Source: Xenopus tropicalis (Eukaryota > Chordata > Amphibia > Anura > Pipidae). Taken from it: a DNA stretch of 64,000 nucleotides. Each line of letters begins with the position of its first letter. The first letter of the stretch is position 1. The translations under genes were made by a program, and so were the position numbers. The stretch spans positions 146,152,545-146,216,544 of the forward strand of contig NC_030680.2 in NCBI RefSeq assembly GCF_000004195.4. The letters are read 5' to 3'. The notes below the pieces were generated by a model. The model did no database searches, had not been told where the DNA came from, and saw only the letters and a program-made list of their open reading frames with translations. Of this stretch, positions 22,744-34,843 are shown piece after piece.

Positions 22744-22969
22744 GGGGCATATTTATAATGCTGTGTAATACTAATTCGCCAAAAAAACGGAGTAAAAAGT
22801 GGCGTAAAATAAATGAAAACGATCGCCGTCTGAGCGCTGGATATTACGCCGTTATTTTCCATAAGTTCCGGTGGAAGAAAAGACGCGTAAAAAATTACGA
22901 CGATTCTACGCCGTTTTTACAGGGCGAATTTTCTCGCTGTTTTTTTACCCAGCAAAATAAATAAGCCCC
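22744..22969 (+). mobile_element. MITE with GGGGCATATTTAT termini, TTA duplication
   Basis: The left end ggggcatatttataatgctg and the right end with attttgct mirrored as aataaataagcccc form an inverted repeat. TTA occurs on each side (22741-22743 and 22970-22972). The interior contains gccgttattttcc and cgccgtttttac. The TTA target suggests PIF/Harbinger, but the family is not certain. Confidence 0.7.
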
Positions 22970-22972
22970 TTA

Positions 22973-23550
22973 ACCCCCCGGAGTTGCCGCACAAGCCAGT
23001 AACGAGTGCGCGAGAGACGTGTAATTTAATTATAAAGCCGAGGAGCCCCGCTCATCATTTCAATCTCTCCTTTCACCGCTCGTTCCGACTCATCGAACAG
23101 CCCTAAATCACAAAAGAGCTGGCAATCAATACACCTTTTGTACTAGAAGCAATTAGGGTACAGTCGAGTCTCATCTATTAACGGCGCCCCGCCCCCCCAC
23201 TCCCCGCCTCTGTAGATGATTATAAAAGCATTAAAGTGGCTGAGTGCCACTAACAGACAGCGGGCAGCGCCATGTAGCGGGGAAACGCGGGGGGGGGGGG
23301 ATCTGACAGGTTCAGACAGGAGCGCACAATACGGCTGATGCGCCTTCTCATTTGCTAAGTGCGTTTTTATTTTAAAGCTTAACATCTTGGGAGCCAGAGC
23401 CTCAGTCTTTTCTCTGGGGGGGGGGGGCGAGATACTGACGAAAAACGGTCTCCGGGGAGAGAGGGAACAAACACGGCACTGACTGGGAGGGGCGAACCAT
23501 CTCTTCATACCGGAGGTGCTTCGTACAGAACAGTCTCAGTACTGAACCTT
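22973..23550. other. CpG-bearing intron DNA with two G runs
   Basis: G runs lie near 23289-23300 and 23417-23427. An open frame of 121 codons on the minus strand has no domain-like content. No exon is supported. Confidence 0.4.
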
Positions 23551-24181
23551 TATTCCCCTGTACTAAGCACAATTCAGCAGGAACAGCCCCCTAAGTTTGC
23601 TCATAGCCTGTACAGAGAGATACCATAAAACTATGGCACATAGGGATTCCCCTGTACTAAGCAAAATTCAGCAGGAACAGCCCCCTAAGTTTGCTCATAG
23701 CCTGTACAGAGAGATAGCATAAAACTATGGCACATAGGGATTCCCCTGTACTAAGCACAATTCAGCAGGAACAGCCCCCTAAGTTTGCTCATAGCCTGTA
23801 CAGAGAGATACCATAAAACTATGGCACATAGGGATTCCCCTGTACTAAGCACAATTCAGCAGGAACAGCCCCCTAAGTTTGCCCATAGCCTGTACAGAGA
23901 GATACCATAAAACTATGGCAGCATAGGTATTCCCATGTACTAAGCACAATTCAGCAGGAACAGCCCCTAAGTTTGCTCATAGCCTGTACAGAGAGATACC
24001 ATAAAACTATGGCATATAGGGATTCCCCTGTACTAAGCACAATTCAGCAGGAACAGCCCCCTAAGTTTGCTCATAGCCTGTACAGAGAGATACCATAAAA
24101 CTATGGCACATAGGGATTCCCCTGTACTAAGCACAATTCAGCAGGAACAGCCACCTAAGTTTGCTCATAGCCTGTACAGAG
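23551..24181 (+). repeat. 94-bp-unit array, locus 4
   Basis: About seven units, ending abruptly at gcctgtacagaggctac where a Harbinger-MITE fragment begins. Confidence 0.92.
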
Positions 24182-24345
24182 GCTACCCGAACGAGATCTG
24201 GCCTAAAATTGGTAGGTTTGATTTTCCGTCGGATCGGGGACCATCATTGTAAGTCAACCGTTTGGCCCTAGGGCCTTTAGGTGACAATATCGAGAGAAGG
24301 TCCACTCGCTTGAGCAAATTTTCCCGTGTATGGCCACATTAACTC
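24182..24345 (+). mobile_element. truncated Harbinger MITE (right end)
   Basis: ggatcggggacca, tttggccctagggcc and the terminus cgtgtatggccac followed by attaa match the right half of the MITEs at 31494-31835 and 43651-43957. The left half is missing, so the array now abuts the fragment. Confidence 0.7.
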
Positions 24346-25045
24346 AGCTTAATAACCGGGCGAGGAAGGAAGAGGAACTATGGGAGAAAACAATACAGTA
24401 ACCCAATGCTTTCTAATATATAGATTTATTTTAAATAAAAGAATAGGATAAATCCATATTCAGCTTCTAGCAATTAAATCCAAGTAGGTTTCCCTTTCCA
24501 TTCCAACAGCAGGGAAGACATTTGGGCAGAATATCAAGGGACCCAGCCGGCTCAAATGCCTTGGCGGGGCAATAAGGAAGGACAGGGGGTTGGTTTCAGG
24601 ACACAGGGCAACCACAGCAGTCTCGCTTTACAGCAGAGTCAGTAAATACTCAGGGGCAGAGTGACTGTCCCACAGCATTAAGAGCAGATCCAATCCCTCA
24701 TCTAAACGCCTTGTCTGCATTTTACTGCGACAGGCTGGTAAGCCCCCGACAAGGAGCCCAAACCTGCGGCTTATTTAGCAACGGGGCCGGGAGGGGGCGG
24801 GGCAATCATTCAATTCTTTTAAAAGGTTGGGAAAAGTCAAAAAAGTTCACCGACGAAACATAATCTGTGATTATTCAAAATCCTTGCACTTCAATTGCCC
24901 TTTGATTTTTTTAACATATAATTTTAAATGCTTTTAACAAAATGTCAGTTTTCTTTATTTCGTTTTGATCTTTCAGAGTTTCCCTTCGCCGCCCCCTTGA
25001 TATTCGGTTTATAGAGCCGGTAAAGGCAATTATTGTGATACTAAC
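24346..25045. other. single-copy-looking intron DNA
   Basis: No recognised feature. Confidence 0.4.
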
Positions 25046-26214
25046 GCAGGTAAATCACCATCTGGAAACCCATTATCCAGAAAGTTCCGAATTACGGAAA
25101 GGCCATCTCCCATAGACTTTATTGTAATAAAATAATTCATATTTTTAAAAATGATTCCCTTTTCTCTGTAATAATAAAACAGTACCTGTACTTGATCCCA
25201 ACTAAGATATAATTACCCCTTATTGGGGCAGAACAGCCCTATTGGGTTTATTTAATGGTTAAATGATTCCCTTTTCTCTGTAATAATAAAACAGTACCTG
25301 TACTTGATCCCAACTAAGATATAATTACCCCTTATTGGGGGCAGAACAGCCCTATTGGGTTTATTTAATGGTTAAATGATTCCCTTTTCTCTGTAATAAT
25401 AAAACAGTACCTGTACTTGATCCCAACTAAGATATAATTACCCCTTATTGGGGGCAGAACAGCCCTATTGGGTTTATTTCATGGTTAAATGATTCCCTTT
25501 TCTCTGTAATAATAAAACAGTACCTTGTACTTGATCCCAACTAAGATATAATTACCCCTTATTGGGGGCAGAACAGCCCTATTGGGTTTATTTAATGGTT
25601 AAATGATTCCCTTTTCTCTGTAATAATAAAACAGTACCTGTACTTGATCCCAACTAAGATATAATTACCCCTTATTGGGGGCAGAACAGGCCTATTGGGT
25701 TTAATTAATGGTTAAATGATTCCCTTTTCTCTGTAATAATAAAACAGTACCTGTACTTGATCCCAACTAAGATATAATTACCCCTTATTGGGGGCAGAAC
25801 AGCCCTATTGGGTTTATTTCATGGTTAAATGATTCCCTTTTCTCTGTAATAATAAAACAGTACCTTGTACTTGATCCCAACTAAGATATAATTACCCCTT
25901 ATTGGGGGCAGAACAGCCCTATTGGGTTTATTTAATGGTTAAATGATTCCCTTTTCTCTGTAATAATAAAACAGTGCCTGTACTTGATCCCAACTAAGAT
26001 ATAATTACCCCTTATTGGGGGCAGAACAGCCCTATTGGGTTTATTTCATGGTTAAATGATTCCCTTTTCTCTGTAATAATAAAACAGTACCTGTACTTGA
26101 TCCCAACTAAGATATAATTACCCCTTATTGGGGGCAGAAGAATCCTATTGGATTTAATTACTGTTTAAATAATGTTTTTAGCAGACTTTAGGTAGGAGAT
26201 CTGAATTACCGAAA
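25046..26214 (+). mobile_element. MITE of the CAGGTATGGGATCC family with 112-bp array, nine units (locus 3)
   Basis: The left end caggtaaatcacc is a diverged form of the terminus, followed by the characteristic ttatccagaaagttccga. The unit repeats nine times at 112-115 bp (25150-26150). The right end (ggagatctgaattaccg) is degraded and lacks the final cccatacctg. Units alternate between two variants (atttcatgg and atttaatgg; taccttgtact and tacctgtact), hinting at two-unit duplications. Confidence 0.85.
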
Positions 26215-26339
26215 TAAATTTAATGAGACATGGGGGTGGGGTACATGCAGAACTGACCATATCTGCCTCTGTGTGCCCAGTAGAATGGTCACAGGCTGTG
26301 CCTAATGTGGCTAGTAAGTGGGGGGGCATTGCCATAGAT

Positions 26340-26909
26340 CAGTGATCCCCAAACAGAGTATTATTATTATCAACATTTATTTATAAAGCACCAACATATC
26401 CCGCAGCGCTGTACAATAAGTGGGTTACATACATTGGACATACAGAGTAACATATAAAGCAATCAGTAACCGATACAGGAGGGGAAGAGAGCCCTGCCCA
26501 AAAGAGCTTACAATCTACAAGGAGTAACATATAAAGCAACCAATAACCGATACAGGAGGGGAAGAGAGCCCTGCCCAAAAGAGCTTACACTCTACAAGGA
26601 GTAACATATAAAGCAACCAATAACCGATACAGGAGGTGAAGGGAGCCCTGCCCAAAAGAGCTTACAATCTACAAACCTGTTGCTCCCCAACCCCTTGGAT
26701 GTTGCTCCTGGTGGCCTTAAAGTCGGTGCTTATTTTTGAAGTTCTGGTTGCATAAAAAACAGGTGCACTGACAAACAGAGCTGACAGTCGGCTGACAGTC
26801 CACATAGGGGCTACCAAATAGCCACTCAGAGCCCTGATTTTCCACCCTAGGAACATATTTCATGCTCTTTTCAATGTAGTTCAGGGGTAAAAAAGGTTGG
26901 GGATCCCTG
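26340..26909 (-). mobile_element. diverged hAT MITE split by a LINE-tail array
   Basis: The left end cagtgatccccaaac and the right end aggttggggatccctg match the family of 119-425. Between them, from 26355 to 26675, sits an unrelated 77-bp-unit array. The words ttgctccccaaccccttgg resume directly after it. Confidence 0.75.
26355..26675 (-). repeat. LINE 3'-tail (L2/CR1-like) with 77-bp unit in three copies
   Basis: The reverse complement reads attgtaagctcttttgggc, then tgtacagcgctgcgggat, tggtgctttataaataaatg and finally a TTA/ATA microsatellite, the layout of an L2-like LINE or SINE 3' end. gagtaacatataaagcaa starts at 26445, 26522 and 26599, so the period is 77 bp. Confidence 0.75.
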
Positions 26910-26946
26910 CCGTACTATATATATTATATATATATATATTGGTGGC

Positions 26947-27068
26947 AGGTAGGGTTGCCACCCAGCTGGTGTTTGAACCTGCAAATCGCCAGCTAGGGAC
27001 GGTGCTGGTATTACAAATTGACCGGCAATATAAATGCCAGTTATATATATAAGGTGGCAACCCTACCT
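26947..27068. mobile_element. 122-bp MITE with perfect 16-bp inverted termini
   Basis: aggtagggttgccacc at the left and ggtggcaaccctacct at the right are exact reverse complements. A TA-rich tract precedes it (26924-26940). Related gggttgccacc termini occur at 20884, 35569-35582 and 56458. Confidence 0.78.
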
Positions 27069-27950
27069 ATAATGCCTCCCTTCCCTGACTCTTTCCATGA
27101 CAAATGACCCCTTTTTATATAGAGGCCAGCCTCTGCCCCGCCCCAATCCGCCCATTCCCCTCCCTAGCCAGCCCATTTCCCCCCCCCAAATGACATCACT
27201 GCCCACCCCCAAGGCCAGTATTAATAGAAAAATCAAAGATGGCAACCTTGCCGTCAGGGTTCTCTATGTACCTAGAACCCCGGGGCCTATTTTGACCCCC
27301 AGTTTGGACCTGCCACCAATAATAACATTAAACAGCCAACAAGTTAATACCAACCAATTGAAATTTACCTAGTGTGTCTCTTTAAGACAATAAACCCCTC
27401 ATACACACATAATAAAAACTAAAACTCCTTAAAATCACAATCTAAATAATGTGCGTTTGCCTGAAAGCCACAGAGATTCCTCATTGCAATTTATTTTCAA
27501 TTATTGGACGCTGGCTGTATTTGTAAAGCTCTCATTTATACAATTAAATCCCCTTTTATCTCGGGAGGACGTAAAAAAAAAAAAATTCACTTTCATGTTG
27601 AATTTAAAGCAGGTCTTAAAAATACAGAAGGCGTCATTTCAGCAAATTAAGTAAAGTTCCACTTTAATGGAGTCGCGCGGCAATTATTGCGAGCGGTTTA
27701 AGGCTTCATTAGACGAACAATACTTGTCTTTATGGGTTCGTAAAATAAAAAGGGAAACCTGGGGGAAAAAAACACAGCAAACCCCCACCCTGCACGGAGC
27801 AGGATATATTGTATCCGTTACACTACAAATACACCATTTATTATTTATATATATATATTAATTCATTGGATTTACTCGGCGCGGTTTCAGTTCATGAAAT
27901 AGAAGCCCAAACGGAGTCTATAGATTTGCCGTAGTCTTATCCAGTGGCGT
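27069..27950. other. intron DNA, C-rich start then AT-rich
   Basis: 27120-27200 is pyrimidine-rich. 27580-27780 is single-copy-looking with several CpG. A short TA tract lies near 27847. No gene is supported. Confidence 0.4.
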
Positions 27951-28129
27951 TCCTAGACCACGTGGGGCCCCCCTGGAAAAAAAATCTACAGAGGGTCCCA
28001 GTGCCCAATGCAGGTACTACCTGCCCCTCCTGTTCTGTATCCGCTTGTCCCTAATGCCCCCCCCCACCCCTCCCCGCCCAATAGCTCTTAGGTAGGAGAG
28101 CAGTGTGGAGGGGGGTTTGCTACAGCTAT

Positions 28130-28530
28130 AGAGTATTAGACCCCGGAGTCTGCCCCCATAGTCCTATGGGTCAAAACCTCCTGCCTGGTTTTCTAAATTA
28201 GGAAAACCAGGCAAGACTCACTGAGGTTGACGTCACCATAGCCCGGCCCAGTGACATCACAGCCCCACCTCTTCCCCGCCCCATGACATCACACCCCACC
28301 TATTAGACCCCGGAGTCCGCCCCCTTAGTCCTATGGGTCAAAATCTCCTGCCCGGTTTTCCAAATTAGGAAAACCGGACAGGACTCATTGAGATTGACAC
28401 CACCATAGCCCTGCCCAGTGACATCCCGGCCCCACCTCTTCCCTGCCCCCATGACATCACACCCCACCTTTTCCCCACCCCCTGTGGCATCACTGCCCGC
28501 CCCCTGCCCGGTGACAAATAGCAACCCTAG
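28130..28530 (-). repeat. gggttgccacc-family element with internal 168-bp tandem duplication
   Basis: attagaccccggagtc occurs at about 28135 and 28303. Each is followed by cctatgggtcaaaa, a palindrome-like attaggaaaacc block and gacatcac words. The right end is tagcaaccctag. A degraded repeat start (ccagtggcgttcctag) lies just left, near 27951. Confidence 0.65.
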
Positions 28531-28559
28531 GCAGATGTCTTCAAGTGTCGAATTGGTGT

Positions 28560-28753
28560 CTGAGGCCCACGGGGTCTGCTGCCCCACCGCCTGTCTACGT
28601 ACCACCCCCTGTGGGCACCTAGACTTACTTTGTCATGATCAGGGGTGGGAAGACAGTGGGGGAGCGACAGTACTTGCAGTTAGGAATCAGGTCTGGGTCA
28701 ACATGACCCACCAGGTTTTTTCCCCAGTGTCCCACAGGCCCAGTCCAACTCTA
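28560..28753 (+). mobile_element. truncated hAT of the CCACCAGGTTTTTTCCC family
   Basis: Only the right part is recognisable: ccaccaggttttttcccc, agtgtcccacaggccc and agtccaactct. The left boundary is approximate. Confidence 0.6.
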
Positions 28754-28794
28754 GATGGATTTGTAAATATATACAGTGTATTACAATGCTTCTA

Positions 28795-29470
28795 ATTATA
28801 TCATTGTACTAAAAAGTAGACTAAACTAAATCAACAGAATATAATTACAGCCCTATCAGTGCTGGAAAGCCTATCTACCAATCTATACAAGCTACATTCC
28901 TGGTAGCCTGGGACATGCCAGTGGGTAACAGATAGCAAAAGGTAAAAAAAAACAAGGAGCAAAGGCATTTCCTACCCCGAGAGACTCCAGAACAGTATAA
29001 GACCAAATACTTAGCCTGAAACAGTCAACATATCTCTTGTACGATGTGCAAAAATACACTCTAAAAACCGTGATTGTAAGCAGTAGGCCATCTCCAGTGT
29101 TCTAAATATATCAGAAGGTCTCTAATTACAGTATAGGGCAGCGGTTCTCAACCTGTGGGTCAGGGCCCCTTTGGGGGTGGAATGACTCTTTCACGGGGGT
29201 CGCCTAAGACCATCGGAAAACACGTATTTCCAATGGTCTTAGGAATAAATTTTATGGTTGGGGGTCACCACAACATGAGGAACTTGAGAACCACTGGTAT
29301 AGGGTTAAAAAGTAGGCAAATAAAATCAATAGAATATCATAAAAGTACTTAAAAAGGCTTGCCTTTGGCTTTACAGCACTGATAGGGCCTATCTACCAAC
29401 CTAGGCAGACTCCCTTTTGCGTAGCCGGAGAGATTTCAGTGGGTGGGCAGATAACAAAAGCGTTGGATAA
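28795..29470 (+). repeat. old local duplication split by a SPIN element
   Basis: ccctatcagtgctggaaagc, ctatctaccaatctat, ccagtgggtaacagatagc at 28850-28940 resemble gcactgatagggcc, ctatctaccaacctag, tcagtgggtgggcagataac at 29375-29455. The two are diverged, and the SPIN copy at 29139-29296 lies between them. Confidence 0.5.
29139..29296 (+). mobile_element. SPIN-family hAT MITE with perfect 8-bp duplication
   Basis: The element starts cagcggttctcaacctgtgg, continues with ggggtcgcctaagaccatcgg and catgaggaac, and ends cttgagaaccactg. gtataggg flanks both sides (29131-29138 and 29297-29304). These words match my memory of the SPIN (Space Invader) hAT family known for horizontal transfer among tetrapods, including X. 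tropicalis. At 158 bp it is an internally deleted, non-autonomous copy. Confidence 0.9.
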
Positions 29471-30100
29471 TGATTTTTTTTTTTCCATTTCAGAGATAAA
29501 TCAATAGGGTTGAGGAGACAGCCTCATAGGTATGCAAATAAACACAAGGAATTCTGGGAACCCAGTGGGGGAGCTTTAGCCTATAGGATAAACCCATGTA
29601 CATGGAATTTTCTTGGAGCTCTTTGGGAGGCAGAGGGCTCACTATGGGTGGACAAAGAGGCAAAGTGCAAAATATTCTCTGGTTTGTTTAAAAATATCAG
29701 TTCACATTTGGCATGAGGGAAAGGGTCTCATTATCATAAGGAAATATAATGGGGGGGGGGGGGTATAAATGAAAAAGGTCACCCAAAATAAAAATATAGG
29801 TTATAGAGCAAATTCCAACATTTATAAATGTCAGTTCTTTAACAAGAAAACGTTCAATATCCTCAGCATAATTGACCTTTCCAAAAAATACAGAATAACT
29901 GGTCCCTGAACTATAATTTCATTCATATCCGAAAAGTCACTTGTTATTCTCTGTAAAAAAAAAAAATCCAGAACCCAAAGATTGCCAGTCTGGGCCCGGT
30001 TTATATTCTGGATTCCATATTTGACCATGATGAAGTCAAATCCAACCAATGGCCTCCCTAGTCACCAGATCTGGACGTCACTCAAGCTTTCTGGATGGTT
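29471..30100. other. intron DNA with a long G run
   Basis: A run of about 13 G lies near 29751-29763. No other feature was recognised. Confidence 0.4.
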
Positions 30101-30102
30101 CA

Positions 30103-30800
30103 AAATGTCTACCAACTTCCATGACCTGATGGAGTCTTTCCCCCTTGAAGGATGGTCCAGTATCCCACTATATAATGTCTACCTCCTTCCATGACCTGGT
30201 GAATTCTTTCCTCCTGGAATGATGGTCCAGTATCCCACTATATAATGTCTACCACCTTCCATGACCTGGTGAAGTCTTTCCTCCTTGAAGAATGGTCCAG
30301 TATCCCACTATATAATGTCTACCACCTTCCATAACCTGGTGGAGTCTTTCCACCTTGAAGAATGGTCCAGTATCCCACTATATAATGTCTACCTCCTTCC
30401 ATGACCTGGTCTTTCCCCCTTGAAGGATGGTCCAGTATCCCACTATATAATGTCTACCACCTTCCATAACCTGGTGGAGTCTTTCCCCCTTGAGGGATGG
30501 TCCAGTATCCCACTAAATAATGTCTACCTCCTTCCATGACTTGGTGGAGTCTTTCCACCTTTGAAGGATGGTCCAGTATCCCACTATATAATCTCTATCA
30601 CCTTCCATGACCTAGTGGAGTCTTTCCCCCTAGAAGGATGGTACAGTATCTCACTATATAATGTCTACCACCTTCCATAACCCGGTGGAGTCTTTCCACC
30701 TTGAAGAATGGTCCAGTATCCCACTATATAATGTCTACCTCCTTCCATGACCTGCTGGAGTCTTTCCCCTTGAAGGACGGTCCAGTATCCCACTCTATAG
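30103..30800 (+). repeat. tandem array, about 70-bp unit, about ten diverged copies
   Basis: tataatgtctacc recurs at 30171, 30241, 30311, 30381, about 30446 and onward. Units read roughly ccttccatgacctggtgg, agtctttccccc, ttgaaggatggtccag and tatcccac. Copies are more diverged than those of the 82-bp and 104-bp arrays, so this array is older. Confidence 0.88.
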
Positions 30801-31490
30801 TGTGATACTACATTCCAATCGGGTCTGAAGCTGTTCTGAAGGAAAGGCTTGGCCTCCCTTCTTATTGGGATAATCTGTTATTAGGAATTTCCATTATTTT
30901 GTCTACACAACGTAGGCATCGAAATGCACAGCAATTTACATTCCTAGATTCAATCTGAGTCTAGAACACATTTCTTCATGTTTTCCTGCAGCTTACACAC
31001 AGCTATAATTACAAATCTTTTCAATCGTCAAGTCTCCTGCCCTTCCTAATAATAATAATAATGAGCCGATTCGCTGGGAAAAAAATGATTTTCATGTTTT
31101 GCTTTGTTACATTTCCTGATTAAGTTAATATCCTCCGTTTATTTTCACTAGGAAACAGGGTGGAGCAGAGAGCACGGAGTCAAAATATTCTGCTTCCAGA
31201 ACAAAAAGGCAAAGAAAAAAAAAAAAAAAAAAAGGGTGGACTGTTATTTATTTGGATTCTAATTAGGCTTCTCCACGTTCCATTGAGTAGGTGCCATTAC
31301 AACAAGGTAATAGTAAAGCTGCAGCCAGTGATTTTAGATAAAGCTTAGCCTACAAATTAGTTTGTGCAACTTTGTATTCCAATCATCAGGGCCCTGTTAT
31401 AATTAGACTTTGGAAGGTGCATTATAAGGTGCTGGAAGTTATACTTCAACAACTGAAAGGCTGTAGGCTGGGCAACACTGCTGTCAAGAG
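30801..31490. other. single-copy, AT-rich intron DNA
   Basis: There is an A run at about 31217-31233. No recognised feature. Confidence 0.4.
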
Positions 31491-31493
31491 TTA

Positions 31494-31835
31494 AGGTCCC
31501 CATACACGTTAAGATTCGCTCTTTTGGCGAGATTGCCAAGCGAGCGGATCTTCACCCGATATCCTCACCTATCAGGGAGCGTATAGGCTCTGGGGCCAAA
31601 TGATCGAATTATATTGGCGGCAATGGGGCAGTCGGTTTGGGGACCACATCAACGAGCCGCCGCGGTCCCCGATCCAACTGAATCTTTTAACCTGGCCAAT
31701 CGATATCTGGCCAATTTCAGGCCAGATATTGGTCAGACAGGCCCCTCATTTCTGCCCCTACATGGGCCGATAAGCTGCCGAATCAGTCTAAGGGACCAAT
31801 ATCAGCAGCTAAAATCGGCCCGTGTATGGGGACCT
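31494..31835 (+). mobile_element. PIF/Harbinger-type MITE, 342 bp, TTA duplication
   Basis: The ends aggtccccatacacg and cgtgtatggggacct are perfect inverted repeats. TTA flanks both sides (31491-31493 and 31836-31838). The length equals that of the copy at 13581-13922. Confidence 0.9.
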
Positions 31836-32159
31836 TTACAAATGTCATCTTTCCCCTTTTGTCCAATGGCATAACTACATGGTGTCAGGCCCAACAGCCA
31901 AAACATTTTCAGAGGAGCTCGGCTTGCACAGAAATCCTACCAGGCCCCCTACCCATCCACCCACTCTCATACACTGCTACAACATTTTAGGTAGGAAAGC
32001 AGTTGGGCATTTCTATACAACAGACCCGGCATTACGTGCACCCCTGGACCCCCCCCAACGACCACAAGGTCTGCTTCCTCCTATTTATGCCACTTCTGCT
32101 GTCACTTCTTGCCCTTCCAATGACTATTATACCTCCTATACACCATCCATCCTACGTGT

Positions 32160-33010
32160 GAAGCCCCAACAGCTGCATCTGGTTTAATTTTCTAACTTGG
32201 AGTTTCCCAACTTCGGAGGCTACCAACCTTGGTGGAATCAAGACAGAGGCTGAAGATTTGGTGTGTATGCTTATTTGATGTTCTGGATACCCCTAAAACT
32301 AATTTAAACAGTATTATTATAAAGTTTTCATATAATAAACTTCTTTTGATCTAAGGGAGCCTTGATGACCAAAGAGTGGAAGCCACTCAAGAAGTGGACT
32401 ATATAGAGAAAAGGTGCGGCTCTTGCTAGCTGGAGCTCAACAGCTCTAACGGAGTCACCATGAAGAGTCACATTTGCTTGTCCCACTAGCAATTAGCCTT
32501 TTAACCATTTCATAAAAGCCAACTGGATACCCCAAGGCATGTCCTTGCAACCAATGGAGGACTGGAGGCAAAACTGGGTAAGGAATAAATCCCTATCCAT
32601 TAAACCATAGGATGACCAGAGAATTTAGGACCTTTCATCCTATGTATGAAGCCCCAACAACTGCATCTGGTTTGATTTTCTAACCTAGAGTTCCCCAACT
32701 TCGGAGGCTACCAACCTTGGAGGAATCAAGACAGAGGCTGAAGATTTGGTGCAACCACTATATAGAGGAAAGGTGTGCAACGAAGGATTTACCTATTGGT
32801 AGCTGGAGCTCAACAGCTCTAACTTAGTCACCATGAAGAGTCACATTTGCTTTCCCCACTAGCAATTAGCCTTTCAATCATTTTATAAATGCCAACTGGA
32901 TGCCCCAAGGCATGTCCTTGGAACCAATGGAGGACTGGAGGCAAAACTGGGTAAGGAATAAATCCCTATCTATTAAACCATAGGATGACCAGAGAATTTA
33001 GGACCTTTTG
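32160..33010 (+). repeat. tandem duplication, about 488-bp offset
   Basis: gaagccccaacagctgcatc at 32161 and gaagccccaacaactgcatc at about 32649 open two collinear copies that share cttcggaggctaccaacc, agctggagctcaacagctc, ggcatgtccttg and ggatgaccagagaattt. Copy 1 carries an extra stretch (about 32258-32385) that copy 2 lacks. Confidence 0.85.
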
Positions 33011-33177
33011 TGAAGAAGCAGATTGCCTCCCCAACTTTACATACAGTGATTAGGGATAAGATGGGGAATATTAAGGATAGCTTTTATGCTCATAAAAGGG
33101 TTGGAGGACTACAAGAGAGTGGTAATGTCTGAGGCTTATGTGACAGACGATAGACAATAAAAGCAGGGACTTACTAC

Positions 33178-33612
33178 TGTACAGTGATGAGCGACTCTGT
33201 CCCGTTTCGCTTAACCATAAAATTTGTGAAACAGCAAGAAAATTTGCGAAACGCATTTGTTGTGCGATTTTTTTGCCGCCCGTGGCTATTTTTTTTGTCA
33301 CCTACATCTTTTTTTTGTCGCCGCAGCTAATTTTTTGTCACCCGTGGTGTATTTTGCTGCACCCAATTTTGACGCGACCGCTCCATTATTTTGACACAAC
33401 TGCGCCCGTTTTGACGCGACCTCGTCCATTTTGACGCAACCGCGCCTGTTTTGACGTGACCATGTCCAATATGCCACGTGACAAAAAAATTCTGCGCAAC
33501 AAATTTTTTTCGCAGTGAATTTTTACATAAGTTTCGCAAAACAAATCGCCAATGGCGAAATGCAGAGATTCGCTGTGAATCCATGCCTGCCGAAAAAATT
33601 CGCTCATCACTA
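33178..33612 (+). mobile_element. hAT-type MITE with GTGATGAGCGA termini and 8-bp duplication
   Basis: The left end is cagtgatgagcga and the right end ttcgctcatcacta. cttactac occurs at 33170-33177 and 33613-33620, with four extra bases (tgta) at the left junction. The interior alternates ttttgacgcgacc and ttttgtc words. Confidence 0.82.
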
Positions 33613-33620
33613 CTTACTAC

Positions 33621-34350
33621 CTGAGGACCTTTCTGCAGACGGAGCTCAAAGCCATTGTTTCCAGCTAAGCATTAAACGACACATAACCTGGTTGGCCCAA
33701 ATCTCAATGAAATCTAAAGAATATTCAGTATATTCAATTCTTTATTCTCAATAAAGATTTTATTTCAATAAATAAAGAAATATAGAAGGCGGCTTAGGTG
33801 TCTGTTATACAAGTTCCCTTTCTGAAGGTCTAATAACGCAATAAAAGACCGTTCTTGTGCAGTTTGTACATATTTACCCAGGAGCCGAGAGGATTCCATT
33901 CATTACACCTGAAAGGGAGTTGGGCAAGTGGAATCCAATGACTTGAGTTCTTCATTGTGAGTGATAATCCGGCAGAGAGGACTCACTTATCTGCCCTTTC
34001 ATTACCATAAAGCGTCGCTCCGAAGCCTCAAGCAGATGTTAATATGCGCAAATAAAGACGTCGGCGATCGGGATTTAAAAAAAAAAAAAAAAAAAAATGA
34101 ATCTGTCGAGTAAATGACTTAAATCACATGACTTCAAAAAGGTCAATAAAAGACAGAGCCTCGCTGTCTGTATAATCCTAATACACTGCTCTTTAAATCC
34201 TTCCACCAACAACTCAACCCTAGTAAGCCACACGTTTAATAACTTCTGTATTAGAAGGAAATCAGCCATTATTTATCCCAGTGTCACAGTTGTCATCCAT
34301 ATTGTGGCCTCAGCAGGACTTTGTGATGTCGCAATGGAGTGTCCCTTGTC
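33621..34350. other. single-copy-looking intron DNA
   Basis: There is a long A run at about 34079-34097. No recognised feature. Confidence 0.4.
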
Positions 34351-34835
34351 TTAAAGGGAAACTACACCCCCAGAATGAATACGTAACCAACAGATAATAT
34401 AATATAAACTAAGTGGCCTATTAAAGAATCTCCCCAAACTGGAATATATATATATCAGTAAATATTGCCCTTTTACATCCTTTCCCTTGAGCCGCCATTT
34501 AGTGATGGGCTGTGTGTTCCCTCAGAGATCAGCTGACAGGAAGTGATGCAGCTCTAACTGTAACAGGAAGTAGTGTGGGAGCAAAAGGCAGAACTCTGCC
34601 CATTCATTGGCTGATGGGGCCTAGCATGTATGTGTGCCTTGGCTTGTTTGTGTACACTGTGACTCCTATGATCCCAGGGGGCGGCCCTTAGTACATAAAA
34701 TGGCAGTTTCCTATTTAGGATTACCCAATGGCACATACTGCTAAATAAGTATATTTATATGAAAATGGTTTATTTAGATGAAGCAGGGTTTTACATATGA
34801 GCGGTTTATGCAATATATTTTTATAGAGACCTACA
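34351..34835 (+). mobile_element. T2/Kolobok-type MITE, right end lost
   Basis: It starts ttaaagggaaactacac, the TTAAAGG start typical of Xenopus T2 MITEs. The order ttgagccgccatttagtg, cagctctaactgtaacagg, ggattacccaatggcacat and tttttatagagacctac matches my memory of an abundant family. A hAT element follows at 34844, and the expected right terminus (mirror of the start) is absent beyond it. Confidence 0.8.
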
Positions 34836-34843
34836 GTATAGAT

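Noticed and set aside
13118..24181. Regular arrays considered as CRISPR
   Set aside because: Units are contiguous 94-bp repeats without variable spacers, in a vertebrate genome.
33178..33612. Alternating ttttgacgcgacc words considered as a separate tandem array
   Set aside because: They are internal to a hAT MITE with clear termini and target duplication.
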